Of a DNA stretch of 64,000 bases, positions 22,740 through 35,051 are shown piece by piece. The notes beneath the pieces were generated by a model. The model had not been told where the DNA came from. It did not search any database and saw nothing but the letters and a program-made list of their open reading frames with translations. How positions within the stretch are numbered: position 1 is the stretch's first letter; each line of letters begins with the position of its first letter. The DNA comes from Trissonchulus latispiculum (Eukaryota; Nematoda; Enoplea; Enoplida; Ironidae), in assembly GCA_030248195.1 (NCBI GenBank), contig JASAND010026033.1, positions 1-64,000 of the forward strand. The letters are read 5' to 3'. The position numbers were made by a program, and so were the translations under genes.

Positions 22740-23892
22740 ACGACCGCGGATTCAGAGCACAGTGAACGTGGTTCGAACGGTAACAATTTCGAAACGCAAG
22801 TCCGTAATAGCCCAGCAACTGTTGCTCAGAGAACGTGTTTACCGAGGGGCGGCGCCAAAAACCTTCATTATGAGGCGTTACGCGTTGCCATTCATGGCTA
22901 CGCGGCGATTACGGTGGCCACTAAGAGGCAATTTAAAGACTATGGGGACTACATACGGCCAAAGGAATCAAGAGATCATCCTTGTCCGCTATCCAGAGCA
23001 GTAGAATATTCCGTCGGAAAACAGGGACTGGCGTATCCCAATTTTTGGTACAATGAGAAAGGTAAATTTTGCTCGGATCCTGAAAATATGCGGTTCGCAA
23101 TTACCATGAAAATTGAGCGCACACCAAGTTTATACAATAAAATTTCTTCGTATGGGTCAGCGGCCGAAGGGATCGCCAGAGAACGTTTTCGTCAAATAGA
23201 AATGGTTACTATCGCTCATGTGCACGGTATCGCTTTTGTGGAAATTAGTTTATCCAAATTTCTACTATATGCTGAAACTACTTCTGAAGTTACTAAAGCT
23301 AGAAATTTTTTGCATTGCCACATTTTTGCTCCATTTGACTACGATTGGGTATTGACTGATAGGATTCTTCCGACTATTCCATATTACCGAGCCCCTGAAA
23401 CTTTTACACACGATTTCTATCAGCTAACCAAAAGTGATGTTTCGAGTATCGGAATTTTGCTATATCCTATGCTTACGGGCAGATATCCTTTTGACGCATC
23501 CAGCAGCACCACATTAGGAAACCGAAATTTATAGAGGGTTCTATTCCTATCACAAATATGATACCGTAACCCCCATGGTACGTGAATTAATAGGAAGAAT
23601 GCTAAATTTGAAACCCGCAGATCGACCGACGGCTTATCAAGTTCTGCCGCACCCATGAGTCGATACAGTAACGCACCCAGTTCTGAAATTCTCTGACAGC
23701 TTAATGCTACCACCAAAAGTTTCTCAGACGTGGTGTAATAATTTAATCTGGGCTTATGTTGGCCCAGCATCTCCAGCGAAATTGGTGTCTGATATTTGCA
23801 CTCAAACGGAATTTCCTCTTGAATTTGATCATAGTATTCGAAAAAGCATGAAAACCGCCTCACCATTTTGGAAATTAGAAAAGAATAAATGA
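22740..23892 (+). pseudogene. Second kinase-like (pseudokinase) pseudogene
   Basis: The longest frame, 22914-23534, shows FRQIEMVTIAHVHGIAF at about 23190, then EISLSKFLLY where HRDLKPEN should be. DYD stands near the DFG position (about 23340), and YYRAPETF at about 23382 is the APE motif. Subdomain IX follows as KSDVSSIGILLYPMLTGRYPF. After a frameshift near 23520, RELIGRMLNLKPADRPTAYQ (about 23583) is subdomain XI. The HRD Asp is replaced by Glu and the catalytic Asn by Lys. It would be inactive as a kinase and resembles a pseudokinase more than an ordinary kinase. A further open stretch runs to 23892. It lies 1.8 kb downstream of the Tribbles-like pseudogene in the same orientation, but the two sequences are too different to be recent duplicates. 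Confidence 0.5.
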
Positions 23893-26800
23893 GTATTCCG
23901 CCCAACGAATTTGGAAGTACAAACCTGTTTTCCCAAGGCTGTGCTTAAAGTAAAATGTTAATGGTGTGCTGTGCTTGTAGCATGTAGCTCCCACATATTT
24001 GGAACTATATATTTGGAATACATATATTTGGATTTTATTTTATTTACACTATTCGTGCCGTGTACTGTGCATTGGATCCGCCGCTAGTTAGGCAGTAGAC
24101 GTGGCTTCAATGCGAAAAAAATGGAAAAAACGGAAACAAGATAGCAGCTACTGTCAAGCTAGTATTGGGTGTAATCGCAGAATTTGTTTGTATTTTGCTA
24201 TTGTAATATTAATTGCTGTCGCAGATTGTTTGTAATGGGCTGTCCTTTAAAGTTTTTGAATCAAATGGGGAGTCTCTTTCCTTCCTAAAAATATGCTTGA
24301 TTGAAAAAGGGCACCGCCTTAGATAACTCAGAGCAAAGGTATATTAGGTACTTAGCTTATGTAATGCAAAGTTTAAAATTAATTATTACGTCGATTATTA
24401 TTGCACTACGTACTGCAAAGCAGAATCTTCGCTAAGCTCAACATAAGTTCCTTAATGGAAAGCTAAAAAATTAATTAATGAGATTCGCTCCACTACTACG
24501 TTGCAAGTAGCTGGCATTATATCATTTTCTTGAGAACATTTTTTGATCACCTTTGAAGGTCATTTAAAGTGATCTTTTGTTTTTTCTCTGTTCTCATGTT
24601 CAAATGATTTCATACCTGAGTAACATCTGCAAATTCTGGAACAACCTCAAGATTTTTATCTTTTTCTGGCCCATTCTCTTGATCATTGACAATTGATCTA
24701 AGCCTTAACTTTCCAAACGATCTCTGAATTCGACATCTGCCTGCATCGATGTTCATTCATATCAGCATATCTCTACTCAAGATGTTCCTCCGACAAATTC
24801 GCCTGAATTGGTGTCACAGCACCCTGCTACGATATTCATTCAACAGATCAACTCGCAGTCCACAAAAGCAGTGTCCTCATTCAACCCAGCATACGGAATA
24901 CATGCTCTTTAATCTTTGGAGCTTAGAAGCTAAGTTTTCACGTTTTGTCTTAGATTTATAAAAATGTGCAAGACCAAAATGCTACAAAGCTAGAATTCAC
25001 GCTGCATGCAACACCCGTGATCTGTGATCAGGCAACGTTATTCCTACACTTCAAATCGTTTCAAATTGGGTATTCTAAATTCTAAACAGCGTACAGTTTT
25101 AAACTTCATTTTGGAACTACCTTCTTGCAATCTTTATTAGAATTCCAGCAAGAATCAGTACTCTCTGTTTGCTGTCAGTTGTATTTACAGAAACTGAACA
25201 CTGAAATCGGCTACAACTTCCACTTAATCTTCAATGCGGGCCACTTGGCGCGACGCATGGCCAAAGCGAAACGTTGAAAGAATGACTCTCCTTTCCCACA
25301 ATGCTTCACCTTTCCCACTGCCTCCAAGCAGGAAGAAAAATTTTAGAATATCAACAGTGTTTCTGTGTTGTTCCATGTATACTGCTTCTACCTATGGTCC
25401 ACCGGACCAGTATGTTGAGTTTTGTTGTATGCTTCTAGGGCCAGCTGGCACCGGACACTAGCAATCTCCCCTTCCCGCCCATGTCAATTAATTGTCCGAG
25501 AGTTAAGGGGCGGCCGCGTTCGGGTGGAGCTGCCGAGGTGCGTTCATCACACAGACGGTGATGGACAAATCTCCAGCCTTGGTAATCGCCTCGGGTAATT
25601 GTGAAGACAATTATTCGGTGTCAGCCAAACACCCTTCCCCAAAAGTCAAAGTTGAAAATTATTGTGGCTGACACTACTCCTACATTGCTGCACATCCAAC
25701 TGGAATGGGGCGTATGGAAAAAAATTAATAAGAAACTTGGAAGTTTAGTAACTTAAGCAGGGGCTATGGACCATTACAAAATCACTAAAATATACTCGTT
25801 ATATGTGTCTAGCTGTAAAAGTATTAACAATATAAATAGTATGGCATAAAAGGAGCCATGTACCCGAAGTCCTTTTGTTTGGACTTATTAAAGAAAAACC
25901 TTAGAGGAATAAATAAAAACAAAATTCTTTACCTTCAACTTCAGACAGATTTCCTGAAGAAATGATGGCGTCGGCCTGACCGAGGGCGCCAGACAGTGGC
26001 AGTGTTGCCCTCCGCGGAACCCCCCCCCCCTGTGGGAACCCCATCCCCACTTTTCCAAATCATTGTACTTTCAGAATTGGAAGGCGAGGCATGTGCCTCA
26101 ATCCACTCCAACTTCCGTCGTACCCCCCCCCCACCAGTCTGCCTCTGCTTTCATCCGTCCACCCCAGGCAATCTTCGAGGCGAGTGCCAGGTACCAAACC
26201 CGGAGCTCGTGGATAGCGGATCGAAACCCGCGGATATCACGACTCAGCTGGCGGTAGCTAGTGTAAGAAAGGGGAGGTACCTATGCCTGTTCCGATGGGA
26301 ATTCCCCGGGAAGAGGCAAGGGCTCCGACGGTTCGGAAGAAGAAGCCATTCAGTCAATTAAAATCTAAATGAGAAAATCATATATTATTGAGTGAAAATG
26401 CTCGCTTTCATCTTTTACCCCCGCCAGTGAGCGCTAATTTAATTTTGGCCCTCTGCAGTAAATCACATTAAAATTATTTTAGTAATACAAATTTAATTTA
26501 AATTATTTAAATTTCTTTTAAAATTGCAAGATGGCTTCATAAATGCTGTTTTCAAAAGAAAAACCCACTAAAACTAATGAGGTTTTCTTTGGTTCTAACC
26601 TTTAGTTTCGATCCATTCTCTTTTAGAATGTACCTTATGCCATATTGCGTCTCTTTATTGGCTTAAGCGACTTTGTTGCATTGTTTTTCTGTTAGAAAGA
26701 ACTTTTCCGCTCAAACAAGAAAAGTTAGTAGAACTTGTTAGTAGAACTACCTAACAAAACAAGAAACCACTCTACTCCCCCCGAACTAGAACTACACCCC

Positions 26801-27897
26801 AGCAAATCACAAAAGTTCCATCGCCGATCATCCAGAATACAAATGACAATATGAAAGTCGGCGTCCTGGTCTTAGAGGTATAGGATTCAGCCTGTTTCTT
26901 ATGGGATACTTATTACCACGAGAAACTGAAAATACATAGAGGTAACTTGAAATTCCCAAACCAGCGTCCACAAGCGTCACCGGGGGAGGGGGAATGATAA
27001 GGGACATTAAACAACACTAAAACTAGTACGCCGAAGCGGCGGACGAAACCGAGGGCCACTATTTACCGATTAATTACCTATAGGCGCAAAAAGTCTCCTT
27101 CTATGTACACGCACCATCATATTGTTTTTCCTCTTCCCCCCTCCTCTGGATTTTTGTTACCAACCTACGCCTTTTAATAGTTTGAAGTGTATTCTGAATT
27201 TGTTTTACATTAATTTCCCCAACACTTGGCGTAAACAGAAAAAACGCATCTATTTGCTTTCGTTATCAGTAAGCGGTGTTCCCTTAGCATCTCAATCTAA
27301 GTCAAGTATCAACTAACTTAATAATAGGTCGTTAACACTAGTATTTCATTTCCTCACACCAAGGGTTAAGATGCACGTATATATAATGTATATATATATA
27401 TGTTTTGTGTGTGTGTGTGTGCGTTAAAAGGAACATAGTAGTAACTCTATGCAGACGATTTGCGCCCTTGAAATAATGTTTACATTAAGAAAATTACAAA
27501 TTTTGAATGTACTACTTTCTCCAGATCATTGCCAAGAAAGACAACGCAGTCGACTGACTTAACTCTATATAAATATTTAGTAAATTGTCACAATAATTAA
27601 CAATCCCGAGTAAGTCTAAATCTAAAAGGGTTCGTCAAATTGCCATTGAAGTTACCGATAAAGATAAATTTATGACATACGCAGTAGGACCTTAGATGTC
27701 TCCTCGTTACAGTTCAGCCGGTAGTGGGACACTTCTCCACACTTTAATTCACTTGCAGTACTCTATTCTAGGTAAATTGATATTGCGTCATGTACACTTA
27801 CCCTGTGGTTACTGTGCAGCATCCATGTCAACAACTTATTATTTGAAAGGGGGCTTTCAACTTTTTCGCGTGGGGAGTACTGTCACCAGTTGAAAAC
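23893..27897. other. No gene recognised (4 kb)
   Basis: Short ORFs only, none with a recognisable domain. 25990-26340 is C-rich with CCCCCCC runs. 25480-25700 is locally GC-rich (GGGGCGGCCGCG). A (TA)n then (TG)n microsatellite lies at about 27376-27422. The stretch could hold exons or regulatory DNA not visible by eye. Confidence 0.4.
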
Positions 27898-28660
27898 GAC
27901 ACTAGTAGTTTTAATTCGAACATTAATCGAAATTAAAGAATTATTCTAGTTACGATTTTAATAACTTAAAGAAATGTAAGATTCTATATGACACTGGAAT
28001 GTAGCTGGGTAGTTGTAATTGATACGCTCTATACTGATTTGCTGAAACAATTGGGGTTGGGGAAAGATTTAAAGTAATTGCGGGAATTACTATAAGTTAG
28101 CAACTTTGACGAATGTTTCAGGGAAAGTTTAAGAGATTTTATGCTTCCACTGAAAGGCGAAAATATTTGGGAATAAATAACAAAAGATCAGCTTCAAAGG
28201 GGCCGATGCTGCTTGGCGAATAGCAGGCCCGAGCTTAGAAACCAGCACCACCAGAAACACCTAAAAAAGGGAAAGATAATGAATTCTTGCAAAACAAAAG
28301 GTGAATGAATGACGAGGATTGTTGTATAAAGGTACAAATTAGGAATTGTTAGAAGGATTGCTGTGTGGTTTTGTAACGACGGACTTGCGATACCAATAAA
28401 GAAGTTTGCAATGTCTAAATGATAAGGAACGAAGAACTTGTCTGTGTTGTTGAATTGCCCTAGTTGTTTTGAGGCTAGAGCGATCCACGATAAACTTTGT
28501 GTGCCAGGCTGAGTGTGTCAAGCCAAAGCCCAGAGTGAACGAACTTCAATGAACTCAGTGTAAGGGTGTCAAACCCAGCACTAACGACTTGACGAGTTTG
28601 ACTGACATCAGTGTAAGGGTGTCAAGCCCAGCACTGCCAGCGAACTAAGCCTAATTTAAT
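27898..28660 (+). repeat. Interspersed repeat, copy 2
   Basis: Matches 10383-11240 in the same orientation. It lacks the 145-bp segment of copy 1 and adds a second run of AGTGTAAGGGTGTCAA at about 28610. A degraded protein-coding origin is possible, but no domain is recognised. Confidence 0.7.
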
Positions 28661-29961
28661 TCCACTGCGCCGGCTACCGCTCTGCTACATGTTCCAGGCT
28701 ACCCTCTGCCTCGCCACACCTATATAGTATCAAGCATGTCAAGATAAGTTTTTTGAAGCAAGCTTGTGTCTAGATTAGAGTCTATTGCTGTGAAAGTATT
28801 GCTGTGGTTTTAGCATATATATACATTGTTTGGTCTAACGCTATATATTTCGCTGCTATGTCTAGTTGTTACGGGTTTGTTTCACAGCTGCTACTTAGAC
28901 TTTACGTTAGGGTTTATACTTATGGTCTACATTTAAATCTTTGTGACCACATATAATGTATTATATTCGTGTTTCTTATTTTCAGATTACGATTTGCAAT
29001 GATTCAATTTTTTGAATTTTTCCAAACACTTTCAAGATCCACAAATATCATTATCAGCTCATTTTCTAACCTTATATTCTCCGGGTCTTAGCCACCTACA
29101 ACGCTATTTTTCTCATCGTATTTGCCAGTATCCTCGACTTTAATTTAACTATTCATTTAAACAGTCATTTATTATCAGTACTACTTACCAAAGTAGGAAT
29201 GTAGGGAATCGTAAAATAGACGATAGAACGTAGAAATAAGAAATATGATAAATTGCACATCATAAATTCGTTAAGGTAGCACAACTAAGGGAAATGCTGG
29301 AAATAATAAGTAATAGGCACACAACCATAACAGGTGACATAAGTTGGAAATGGGAATAGGAGGGAAGGGCAACCTCGCACATAAAATTTGAAGGCAGAAT
29401 TCAATTTTAACTACCTCAAATTTCTTGGGTCAACGTTGCCCTTATGAGGGCAGGTGGGATAGGGTCAGGTACCGCAGGGTACCACTTACAATACAGCTGG
29501 AAATGCTGTGATATAATACCAGTAACGCCGCTCTTCCATTACGACCCGGATACCGTTAGTTGGGCCCCCGTCGAAGCCCATGTTCCTCAGCCGTTCTTCG
29601 AATTTATGGAAAATTCGAAAGCGGGTCCCGATGTCTTTGCACCAAGGCTTATTGGGAACGGCCAAGGTCCGTAGGATGAGCTCTTTAGTCGATTTCATAG
29701 AACCGAAGAAGTAGCTCTTGTCCTTGGACGTAGGCGCACAATGTCTTGAGATGTGCGCCTCGTCAACTGTAATACAGCCATCGTTCTCCAAGGAATACAT
29801 TTTGCAACTGGTTTCAGAACGTTTGTAGTCCTGGACATTTTATTGGTTTTTAAATTTCAAATTCAAAAAACGTCAAAAATTGACCACAACTGGTCAGCTA
29901 ACATAAAATGGGTAGTGCCGTTGAAGTTGAAAGTATATGGGCATTGTCAATAACAATCTGT
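28661..29961. other. No gene recognised; one minus-strand ORF of 104 codons
   Basis: 29800-29486 on the minus strand starts with ATG and is open for 104 codons (early motif CITVDEAHISRHC). It matches nothing I recognise and overlaps a plus-strand ORF. It lies just downstream of the nuclease relic on the same strand and might be another part of that element. The rest is AT-rich. Confidence 0.3.
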
Positions 29962-30420
29962 TTAGTTCGCAACCAGGTCTTCCACTGAGCAGGATTCCTC
30001 ACACTCAATGATACAGTCTTCGGAACAGTCCATTGGTTCATCTTCCTGGATGTAGTCATCGTAGAATGAGTCCAGTTTGGATTTCAGTTGAAGCCAGTCG
30101 TCGTGTTGATACTCAAGAGGCACAATCTCTATATCGACAACTCTAGGTACGTAGATGGCTAGGTGTGCGATCTTTAATCCTGTAATGGCAAGCTCTCCTA
30201 GGATCTGATGGTAATAGGGATGTGACTTCTTCAGTTCCAATCTATCTCCAGACCGTTTAAAGTAAAACTTGGGTCCACGCTCGGTTATGATCTGTGACAG
30301 TCTCTTTTGTCGGAAGGATTTTCGTAGATGCACTTGACTTCCAGGATCCAGGGATGTTGATCTCGTATAGTTACAATACCGCCCAGAGATGTGCCCAGGT
30401 GCTTAGCCCAGGTAGGTAAG
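29962..30420 (-). pseudogene. YqaJ-type viral recombinase/alkaline nuclease domain, frameshifted
   Basis: Reading down the minus strand, GTSLGGIVTI then WILEVKC (about 30340-30400) is the active-site segment of the YqaJ/lambda-exonuclease fold; the Glu and Lys of EVK are the ExK residues. After a frameshift near 30320 the frame continues with LELKKSHPYYHQILGELAI (about 30190-30250). That is the conserved helix found in YqaJ proteins of animals, phages and large DNA viruses. An acidic Cys-containing tail follows to the stop at 29962. Such domains occur in animal transposons and multicopy genes as well as viral recombination systems. The break in the middle of the domain indicates a relic or, less likely, an unseen intron. 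No partner single-strand annealing protein is visible nearby. Confidence 0.6.
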
Positions 30421-30477
30421 CAAAGTCCAATGGCGGGAAAGTACAATTTAAAGTTATAAATACATATAATTATTTAC

Positions 30478-33400
30478 CTCGATTTTTCAGATCCTGATGG
30501 CTTCTTGTTCTTGTGACTGCTCTTCTGCTGCTCCGGCTTGTTCATCTTCGGCTGTAAGTATCTAAAATGTTTAGTGGAAATTGGTTATTAATAACAATAA
30601 TCAGATTCAATGAATTCAAGCTCAAATCACTTTACCTAATCAAATACTAATAATTTATAACGGAGCCTTTTATGAGAAATTATTATGCTGCTTGTCCCAC
30701 TGGAGTAATCTTATTATAATTATTACGTATTATTATTAATATTATTAATAGTTAATTTGGCAAAGTATAAAAGGTTCAATTTTAATGAATCCTATATGTA
30801 AAAAGTGATCCAAAGTATTAAAGAAACTTATATTTTACTTGATGCGACTGGACTCCAGAAGAGTTAATCAGGGTATGATAATTTCAAAAATTAAAAGCCA
30901 GATCGGCTGAGTGAGTCATAAGTTATGTAATTGGAAGGAGGGGTCTAGCATCATGTTAGATGTTTTTCGACCAGACACACTCGTTCCATCTATCAAATCA
31001 GTTGACAAGTCTATATAAAATTAATAGGTTTATCCAGGTTATTTCGACCAAAAGCTTAGACATCGAGCTACTTAACTAAGGACGTAATGATAAATGGGGA
31101 CAGCTACAAACCACAACAAGGAAACAAAACTTTTGGTTTTGAAACAGCTGCTTGGAAGAAAAACGTTGCTGCACTGAAACTTTAGGTAAATGAACGTGCT
31201 GCACCATAAAAGCAACAACTACATTTTATATCATTAAGTTTAATTAATTAAAAAAGTCAACGTTTGGGGAAATTCGTACTAAAAGCATTATATTGTAATT
31301 GAAAGCACGACAAAGAATGTAAAACAGCTAGTTAAAATTTAAGCAATTAGAACTGAAATTAGCTGATTCGATGGAACATTGTGTATAGCTAGCTAGTGGT
31401 AGTAGTAATAGTTATTGGTTGTGGTAGTAGCTAGTGTATGGTAGTTTTACTTTTAGATCTCCTGGTTAAACGTTGATTGCGCCCCCGCCGACATCAGGGA
31501 GGTCGCCAATGTTATGCCAGGGACAAGAAGTTCAAGTCAAAGAAGGAAGGAATTTCTTTTCCGCAATATCCAGCCAACATGACCAGCGAGGCGTTTTCAA
31601 AGCCGGAAGAGCCGGTTTCGACTCCTGCACCGATTCCCGACCCCGAGCCCGAACTCCCTTTTCCCTGCCCCATCGTGACAAGGTTCACACAACCAAGAAC
31701 AACCTTAGTCGCCACCTAGCACAATGCCAGGGCATTGGCGCTACTCCTTCCCGTGCCCGATCTGCCAAAAGGAGTGTCCCACAAAAGATGGCCTCTACGA
31801 GCGCCACAGAAATGCTCATGAACAGCACAGATGCTAGTGCGATAAGTACTTGCACTCCCGCGCAGCACTGGGGAAGCACATGAAAATCAATCAGTGTGTG
31901 CGTCGAAGGCGAATGTGTCGCACTATTTTTGCTTGCTCTTATTGACCTCAGTTACCTTAATCTGTTTTTCCAATATTTTTTCTGGTTATGTTTATTTATC
32001 TACCCTAATCACTACTTGCTTCATGCTTGGTGCAAGTGCTTGATTCACTACTGTTTTTGCACTCTATCCTTGCAGCAACCAGATCTTTTCGTTTTAGGAT
32101 TCGAAAATCAAATAAACCGCTAATTTTACAGCGTAAATTTTGCGGTTTTTTCACTGTAGTCTCAGACTTATCAGTTAGTTGATTTAGATTTAGATTTAGA
32201 CTTTACTTTTATTTTGATCAGTTTCCAGATTTTTAGTTTAGAATTTTACTTTCAAATTAAGTTAAAACTTGCGTTAGAATAAAAGTATAGAACCTTTCTT
32301 GTCGCTACTTGTGCTATGACTTTACAAAAAATGTACTGGCGTCTAGCACAGACTTGTGCCTAACTGCAAGCATTTGACAACCTTTCAAAATTACAACCTG
32401 TTTGTCAGGCCGCTAATTATGAACTAGTTTCAGAAGCGGCTGAAATAATTTGCATAAATATTGGATTTTCTGAAAACTACGTTTTCTCATTAATAGTTGG
32501 GGGGCATGGAGCATGAACACAACTGGAAATTTGCCGTCAATAGGGGGTGAAGAAATTGAAGCAAATGAAAAGACTCGGCAGACCCAGCCAGCATAACCTC
32601 TAAACCAATATCTAAACCAATACCAACCATTGATCAATATCGGGAAACAATGCGCTCCCCTTGAGTTTAAATGCGAGTTCATCTGAAATGAGCAAGCAGA
32701 CTTCCGTTTCAGTTCCGAAAAAATCCGCTTTCGCAGTGGAGCAGCATACGAAGGCACCCAATGCCCGAAGCCAACAAAGGATTCTGACCCGAGGTTTTCA
32801 GAGAAGGGCATTCTTAGTGTAAAGCACAGCCATTTTCCGTACAAGTAGTTCTCCCTCCTGGCAGAGGCAGAACAAAAATCCTTTCAGTTTCTTAATTTTA
32901 TTATAAAGCGATCTTACCTGAGGCGGAGGAGCAAACAGGTCCGCGTTCGTAGCGACCACCTAAAAAGACAAAAATAGACGTTAGTTCATATTCATTATGA
33001 AACTGTTTATATTAAAGCGCCTAGCTAATACTGTTTACTCAAAGGAAAGCATATCTGAGATCTCTGAGATATGTGTAACCTTGCGGTGACTTCACAGTTT
33101 CAGTCGCTAGTAGACATGCATAGATGCAAATTGACGCTCATATCCATTTGTGGGCATAAATCAGTTGTAATAGAAACCGTTAAAACAGCATGTTACATTC
33201 GAAGGCTTTGACACATCTCTAAGCATACGACTATGAAATCATCATAATTCCCCATCCAATGCAATTTTTCTTTCTCATGAATTAGAAAAGCACAAAATTG
33301 AGTTTGAGTTAGAGTATGAAACTAAATTCCAGGCTAAATGTGGATGTTTTCAAAGGTCGAAAAGCCGAATCCCGAGTGGTTTGATCATAATCATCAAATA

Positions 33401-34927
33401 AATCTATAATTTGTTGTAAATTTTAAACAAGTTCTATTCAGTATTCCAGCTGCCGTAGGGGAAGTTATCTAGTTAACAGGGAACTGGGTAGCATACGTAT
33501 AGTTTCTGATTCTTTTTTATTTGCTCAAAAGCAATGACATACTTTTTTCTGAAATTAGCAAATTGTTTTGGGCTTGTGCGCACGGGTGCGCACTTTTTTC
33601 CAGACACAGAAAAGTAAATTGCTAAAATTAATCACTGAAGTCACAAAAATTGCTCGTGTATTTTTGAAGAATTTTTGCAGGATCTGGAAACTATTGTTCC
33701 CAGACCCCCGTTGCTTGTTTGTGGATTTATGCTCCTATTCAGGCCACTTACATAGTTTTAGTATCTTTGTTCCAGACACGGAAAAAGTAAATTGGTTTGG
33801 AGCTCATTTTAAGCGTAGTTGCCCTAAGTTTTAAATTTCTGATTGTTGATTTGCATCCCGATTGGTATAATTAGCTTTTGTCGTTCTGTAGATTTCTTGA
33901 AAGGTAAACTTTACACACTAAAATGGAAAAGTTAGGTTAAAAGTTGTTGCAGATCTAACTTGACGCATGCACTGAGGACTCAGTAATGAGTATAATTGTG
34001 TTGAAACTAGTTATTGTAAGTGCGAATTTTGTCAAAAAGCCTTATCATAACCTTTAAAGTTGGTCAAATCGGAAGTCACTAAAATGAGACAATATTTCTC
34101 CCCATGACTACGCAACACTGTGGAAAAACAAATGCTTCAAGTTTGAATTTTTCTGCTATGACCGTCTCTTATCTGGCCAAGTAGTCAATTTTTGAAATTT
34201 CCAAACTATAGATACGTTGAGTATAATTTGATAGCTAATAATGAAATGAACAACTTTGCTAATAGATAAAACTTTAAAAAAAGTCTGAAATGTAGTTTGT
34301 GCAAGAAGGATCGAGTAAACCTTGAGCGTATAGTACGTCGAAACAGATTAAGTTCAGTTTATTGCTAACGACTACTTAGTTCTTTGGAGACGTTGTTTGA
34401 CTGAAAGATCAACCAACTAGCAGCACTTGTGCAATTTAAATCAGCCCATATGGAGACGCCAAAGTAAGTGAAAATGAGTGAAATCCGCGAATGTCGGTAT
34501 TAAGCCAAAGCAACGCATATTCCAGTTAGTCTGCCCAAATTTCGTTTTTAAAATGGTCATTGTTTACATTTTTTACCGTTCTAATCTTCAGTTTTAGCTT
34601 AAAATGGATTAACCCAACTCAATTCAAACTTGGTCTAAATCAGCTGCGATCGGCAAGATGGTGTTTTGTTTTAATACAGTGCCAATGCCATATGCTACAG
34701 GACAGTAAAACATACCTGTGCCAGATGGAAAAAACCATTCCCTGAGTATCCGGCAAAGACTTCTCTACACCACGGGCAAATTACGTGACCGGAGGCGATG
34801 ACGGACAGACGGCAGTCTTGGCAAAGCCTTGGCGTGGACTTGCAGGCTGTCGTGCACCCATCGTAATTGCATGAGGCTTCGGCTTCGTGGTACACGACAC
34901 AAATGGGGAGGGGGGGTTGCGGGATAC
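30478..34927 (-). CDS. Partial multi-exon gene: Cys-rich domain, 14-codon microexon, Lys-rich exon
   Basis: Three minus-strand exons are joined by good splice sites in compatible phase. Exon A is up to about 34927 (upstream limit uncertain) to 34716 and ends CAG before GTATGT. Exon B is 32959-32918, 42 bp, between TTTTTAG and GTAAGAT, coding for a Pro-rich stretch ending APPPQ. Exon C is 30551-30478, 74 bp, between ACTTACAG and GTAAAT, and is rich in Lys, Gln and Ser. Exons A and B end in phase 0 and exon C in phase 2. Exon A has eight cysteines: CNYDGC, then C, CQDC, then GHVICPWC, suggesting a zinc-binding RING-like or A20-like fold. No family is named with confidence. The first exon and everything after exon C are not found. 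The introns contain repeat debris and a zinc-finger pseudogene on the other strand. Confidence 0.4.
31473..31900 (+). pseudogene. C2H2 zinc-finger ORF, frameshifted (better copy)
   Basis: An ATG at 31578 opens a Pro/Glu-rich N-terminus (ending PDPEPELPFPCP), which should enter a first finger. One base is missing in the CCCCAT stretch compared with 9.85 kb, so the frame shifts there. In other frames TTKNNLSRHLAQ, then CPICQKECPTKDGLYERH with a following H, then CDKYLHSRAALGKH are readable as three C2H2-type fingers. The upstream in-frame stretch (YARDKKFKSKKEG) is also open, so the true start could be earlier. It lies inside an intron of the minus-strand Cys-rich gene. Confidence 0.55.
31901..32917. 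other. No gene recognised; ORF of 143 codons on the minus strand
   Basis: The minus-strand frame 32844-32413 is open for 143 codons but has no recognisable domain and no visible splice support. It is left uncalled. Confidence 0.3.
33000..34560. other. No gene recognised
   Basis: Intronic to the minus-strand gene model. A short sequence (TTCCAGACAC, then AAAAGTAAATTG) occurs twice, at about 33600 and 33770, as an imperfect direct repeat. Confidence 0.35.
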
Positions 34928-35051
34928 CTGGTAGATAATATACTGCTCGTATTCTACCGCAGACAGTAACTGACTAAGCCAAATAGCCATATTTTCCATC
35001 ATAGAATGAAGGCCAATGTAGCGAAAATGAAAGCAACCACCCACTGGCTTG

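Noticed and set aside
25996..26361. 121-codon Pro-rich ORF on the plus strand
   Set aside because: C-run composition explains the open frame; no domain or splice context is seen.
32413..32844. 143-codon ORF on the minus strand as an exon of the Cys-rich gene
   Set aside because: No splice sites at its edges fit the neighbouring exon phases, and no domain is recognised.
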